This document shows positions 6,244 to 8,049 of a stretch of 8,049 nt of DNA, one piece after another. Origin of the DNA: DAOTVC01 sp034437215 (lineage in GTDB: Bacteria > Chloroflexota > Anaerolineae > B4-G1 > SLSP01); contig DAOTVC010000045.1 in assembly GCA_034437215.1 (NCBI GenBank), positions 1 to 8,049 of the forward strand. Direction: 5' to 3'. The position numbers and the translations under genes were made by a program. How positions within the stretch are numbered: the stretch's first letter is position 1; each line of letters starts with the position of its first letter. The notes under the pieces were generated by a model. That model was not told where the DNA came from and ran no database searches. It worked only from the letters and a program-made list of their open reading frames with translations.

Positions 6244-6933
6244 ATGTACGGAGACGGAACTATGACGGAGATGCTGGTCGAGTTCTTCACGAACCCCTGG
6301 ACCATCGTGTTTCTCGTCCTTATCGTTGTGGGCATGATCCTCACGACCGTGCGCCGGATACAGAGCCGGCAGGCCTGGGAGGAGTTGACGCTGCGCACGG
6401 GGCTACAGCGCGCGCCGACGCACCGGGGGCTGCTGGATAGACTCCTCGGCTACCGGAGCGAGCAGCAGCTCTCGGGCTTCTATCGGGGCCGGAGAATCGA
6501 GCTCTCGCAGGCGACGTTAACCCGGTACGTGAGGGAGGGCGGTGAGCGAGAGCGCAGGTCTACTACCGCGACGACGGTGCGGGTGCCCCTCGACGTCCCG
6601 CCGCCGGGGCGCCTCTCGCTGCAGCGGAGTCTCACCCTGGGCAAGCAGCCTCTCCCTGAGATCTGCGACCGGGAGTCGCTGGAGCGTCTCTTCCTCGTCC
6701 GCAGCGATCCGCCCCAGCTGGTCGACGTTGCCATCGCCTCACAGGAGGTCTGCCGGAAACTCCTAGGGTTGCGTGGCAGCGGTCGGCTCTTTCTGATGGC
6801 GGTGGGCGAGCAGGCGTGGCTCACCTACGAGAAGACGAGCCGGGTGCGCGCCCCTGACCTGTTACAGGAGGTCATGGACCTCCTCCTGGAGATGGCCCAG
6901 TCCATCGAGAGGTACGCGCGGAGCGTGGTCTGA
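6244..6933 (+). CDS. Membrane-anchored protein of unknown function
   Basis: 229 aa, not recognised. One hydrophobic segment at about 17-37 (WTIVFLVLIVVGMILTT, then Arg-rich) should anchor the protein, with the large C-terminal part in the cytoplasm by the positive-inside rule. That part has a short helix (about 42-52), GFYRGRRIELSQ (78-89), a strand-rich stretch with TVRVPLDVPPPGRLSLQR (111-128) and a final helix (203-227). The pattern recalls membrane proteins that expose a small beta-rich domain, such as DUF3137-like proteins, but the likeness is loose. GGAGG at 6233-6237 lies 6 bases before the ATG at 6244; a start at 6262 (Met7) with GGAG 9 bases upstream is also possible. It is the first gene of a rightward set and uses GC-rich codons. 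Confidence 0.75.
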   Translation: MYGDGTMTEMLVEFFTNPWTIVFLVLIVVGMILTTVRRIQSRQAWEELTLRTGLQRAPTHRGLLDRLLGYRSEQQLSGFYRGRRIELSQATLTRYVREGGERERRSTTATTVRVPLDVPPPGRLSLQRSLTLGKQPLPEICDRESLERLFLVRSDPPQLVDVAIASQEVCRKLLGLRGSGRLFLMAVGEQAWLTYEKTSRVRAPDLLQEVMDLLLEMAQSIERYARSVV

Positions 6934-7023
6934 GATAGTCATGACGCCGCGTATGCCTACGTCTTGGAGAAGATTGACATCTGCAGTGGATTGTCCGCGT
7001 TGGCACACGTCGAGGCTCCAAAA

Positions 7024-7041
7024 GGAGGGTATGAGCAAATG
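7024..7041 (+). promoter_or_regulatory. Ribosome binding site that sets the start of the next membrane protein
   Basis: GGAGGG at 7024-7029 lies 9 bases before the ATG at 7039 (a second in-frame ATG follows at 7042). This rejects an in-frame ATG at 6964, which has no good site. An ATG at 7031, one base past the site, opens only a three-codon frame ending at 7042 and is too close to be used normally. Confidence 0.65.
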
Positions 7042-7641
7042 ATGCCTGAAGATAATTCCACCAAGACCTACCACCCCCTGGCAAAATCTATGTTATGGAC
7101 AGCAAGCGCCTTTGCATTGATGTCATTGTACATCTGTGTAATGATATGTCTGTTGGTGAGTATTCCTTGGTTACTTCTAAGGCAAGATTTCATGAGAGAG
7201 GATTTTCCAGCACTATTGTTTGTGAGTGTTGTTTTTTTCTGCGTGGCCGTCCTAGCTGCAGGAACATTATGGATTTGGTATGCTGTGGACGTGATTGGGC
7301 GCTTCTTTCGTACCCTTAAGGTGTCGCCAAGTGGCTTAGAGTATCGGCACCCTGGATTATTCAATTTGCAATGTACGTGGGAAGATGTCAAAGGCCTGGG
7401 CCTCATCCGTGGTCCTTATTGGCACCGTACCTTCTTGAACTTGAAGGATGCCCAACTATCCGGTTTGGGGTTTCTCGCTAAATTAGAAGGCGTGCGCCTG
7501 TGGCGACCACTATGGCCAAGGGGCAAGTACGCCATTCAGTTAAGCGGCTTGGAAGGTTGGCCAGAGGGAGGCTTGGCAGACGACTTACGACGGTACGCCC
7601 CCCATGTGTTCAAGGATGGAGCCGCGGCAAATGGACTTTGA
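7039..7641 (+). CDS. Two-helix membrane protein with possible PH-like cytoplasmic domain
   Basis: 200 aa, function unknown. Two hydrophobic segments (about 18-47 and 57-82) form a likely hairpin in the membrane, joined by a short charged loop (RQDFMRED). From about residue 90 the chain is soluble: LKVSPSGLEYRHPGLFNLQCTWEDVKGLGL resembles the alternating strands of bacterial PH-like or YcxB-type domains, and a short helix closes the protein (GLADDLRRYA, 178-187). The layout of two helices followed by a beta-rich domain is common in such proteins, but I make no firm family claim. It lies 105 bases after the previous gene, on the same strand. Its first half is clearly more AT-rich, with many A/T third positions, unlike the genes on either side; this may reflect acquisition from elsewhere or relaxed codon selection. 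Confidence 0.72.
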   Translation: MMPEDNSTKTYHPLAKSMLWTASAFALMSLYICVMICLLVSIPWLLLRQDFMREDFPALLFVSVVFFCVAVLAAGTLWIWYAVDVIGRFFRTLKVSPSGLEYRHPGLFNLQCTWEDVKGLGLIRGPYWHRTFLNLKDAQLSGLGFLAKLEGVRLWRPLWPRGKYAIQLSGLEGWPEGGLADDLRRYAPHVFKDGAAANGL

Positions 7642-7742
7642 TGCTTGGTGGGTTTTCCCCAGGTGCCCGGCTCTTCTACCACCCCTCCTTTGCGGGGGCG
7701 GTGCCAACCCCGTTGAGAGACACTACTGATAAGGAGTCGGTC

Positions 7743-8049
7743 ATGCCCAAGTATACGTACATCAAAAGTCTGCTGGGGGCTCACCGGCTGTATCCTCACC
7801 TCACCCCCGCCAACGCACGTGGACCCGCTGCCGGATTCAGAGATTGTGTTTCAAACTATGCTCAAGCCGGAGTATGAAACGGACTATACTATGGGCTTCA
7901 CCGATGCCAGCGGCAGCACGGTGGTCCGGTTGGCTTTCTCATACCTCCCGTACGGTCCACCCGGTTATCCCGTCTGGTCTGCCACCGGGGATCGGGTGGT
8001 CTTTACCGGCTTGCGTCCCCCCTATTTTTTGCGGGCCATTATGACGGAC
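7743..8049 (+). pseudogene. Probable lipoprotein with WD40-like repeat, frameshifted near start, 3' end outside window
   Basis: AAGGAG at 7731-7736 lies 6 bases before the ATG at 7743, a convincing start. That frame, however, gives only 44 residues, stopping at 7875-7877, and loses protein-like character after about 12 codons. The +1 frame is open from 7717 to the window edge. It reads GLTGC followed by a Pro/Thr-rich linker (a lipobox then linker), later GFTDASGSTVVRLAF and YPVWSATGDRVVFTG; the last resembles the WD40-like (PD40) repeat of TolB-type propellers. Removing one G from the run of five at 7775-7779 joins the two frames into MPKYTYIKSLLGLTGC and onward. The product would be an exported lipid-anchored propeller protein. 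The hydrophobic core of the signal peptide would be short, so that part is tentative. A sequencing error, a real mutation or frameshifting are all possible. Confidence 0.6.

Noticed and set aside
6974..6979. Perfect TTGACA between the two membrane-protein genes
   Set aside because: No -10-like hexamer follows at a usable distance, so a separate promoter for the 7039 gene is not supported.
7031..7042. Three-codon leader frame (ATG AGC AAA TGA) overlapping the 7039 start
   Set aside because: Its ATG is one base from the Shine-Dalgarno sequence, too close for normal initiation; the overlap is probably chance.
7844..8044. 66-codon + strand frame overlapping the lipoprotein gene
   Set aside because: It is the third frame over the stretch whose +1 frame contains the WD40-like repeat, and its product has no recognisable character.

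Overview
This window comes from a GC-rich bacterium and holds eight genes: five or six in recognisable families and two unrecognised small membrane proteins. The mix is a UPF1-like helicase, a NERD-UvrD helicase, a luciferase-like (LLM) flavin oxidoreductase, a zinc-ribbon membrane protein and a WD40-like propeller protein. That mix fits Chloroflexota or a similar high-GC lineage best, but this is inference from gene families and no marker gene settles it.

Left block, + strand, 1-3964: a tight nucleic-acid operon. It opens inside the 3' end of an RNase HI gene (rnhA). Five bases after that stop comes a UPF1/DNA2-type SF1B helicase (585 aa). Its stop codon shares one base with the start of a second helicase (678 aa), an SF1A UvrD-like motor carrying an N-terminal NERD-like domain whose nuclease residues look lost. 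An RNA:DNA-hybrid nuclease plus two motors of probably opposite polarity suggests work on R-loops, replication-transcription conflicts or foreign nucleic acid. This is the most interesting part of the window.

Middle block, - strand, 4172-5810: a small membrane protein made of a zinc ribbon, a segment resembling the C-terminal domain of ribosomal protein L7/L12 and two membrane helices, then a complete LLM-family oxidoreductase. Between them lies a foldback element of about 115 bp with inverted ends, which looks like a MITE or a structured 3' end.

Divergent spacer, 5811-6243: about 430 bp without a gene. It is more AT-rich and contains a 10-bp inverted repeat pair, a 10-bp palindrome, a strong hairpin and candidate promoters for both flanking genes.

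Right block, + strand, 6244-8049: two small membrane-anchored proteins of unknown function. The second is visibly more AT-rich than its neighbours. Last comes the 5' part of a probable lipoprotein with a WD40-like repeat; its well-placed start and its protein-like reading frame are out of register by one base at a run of five G. The gene continues past the window edge.
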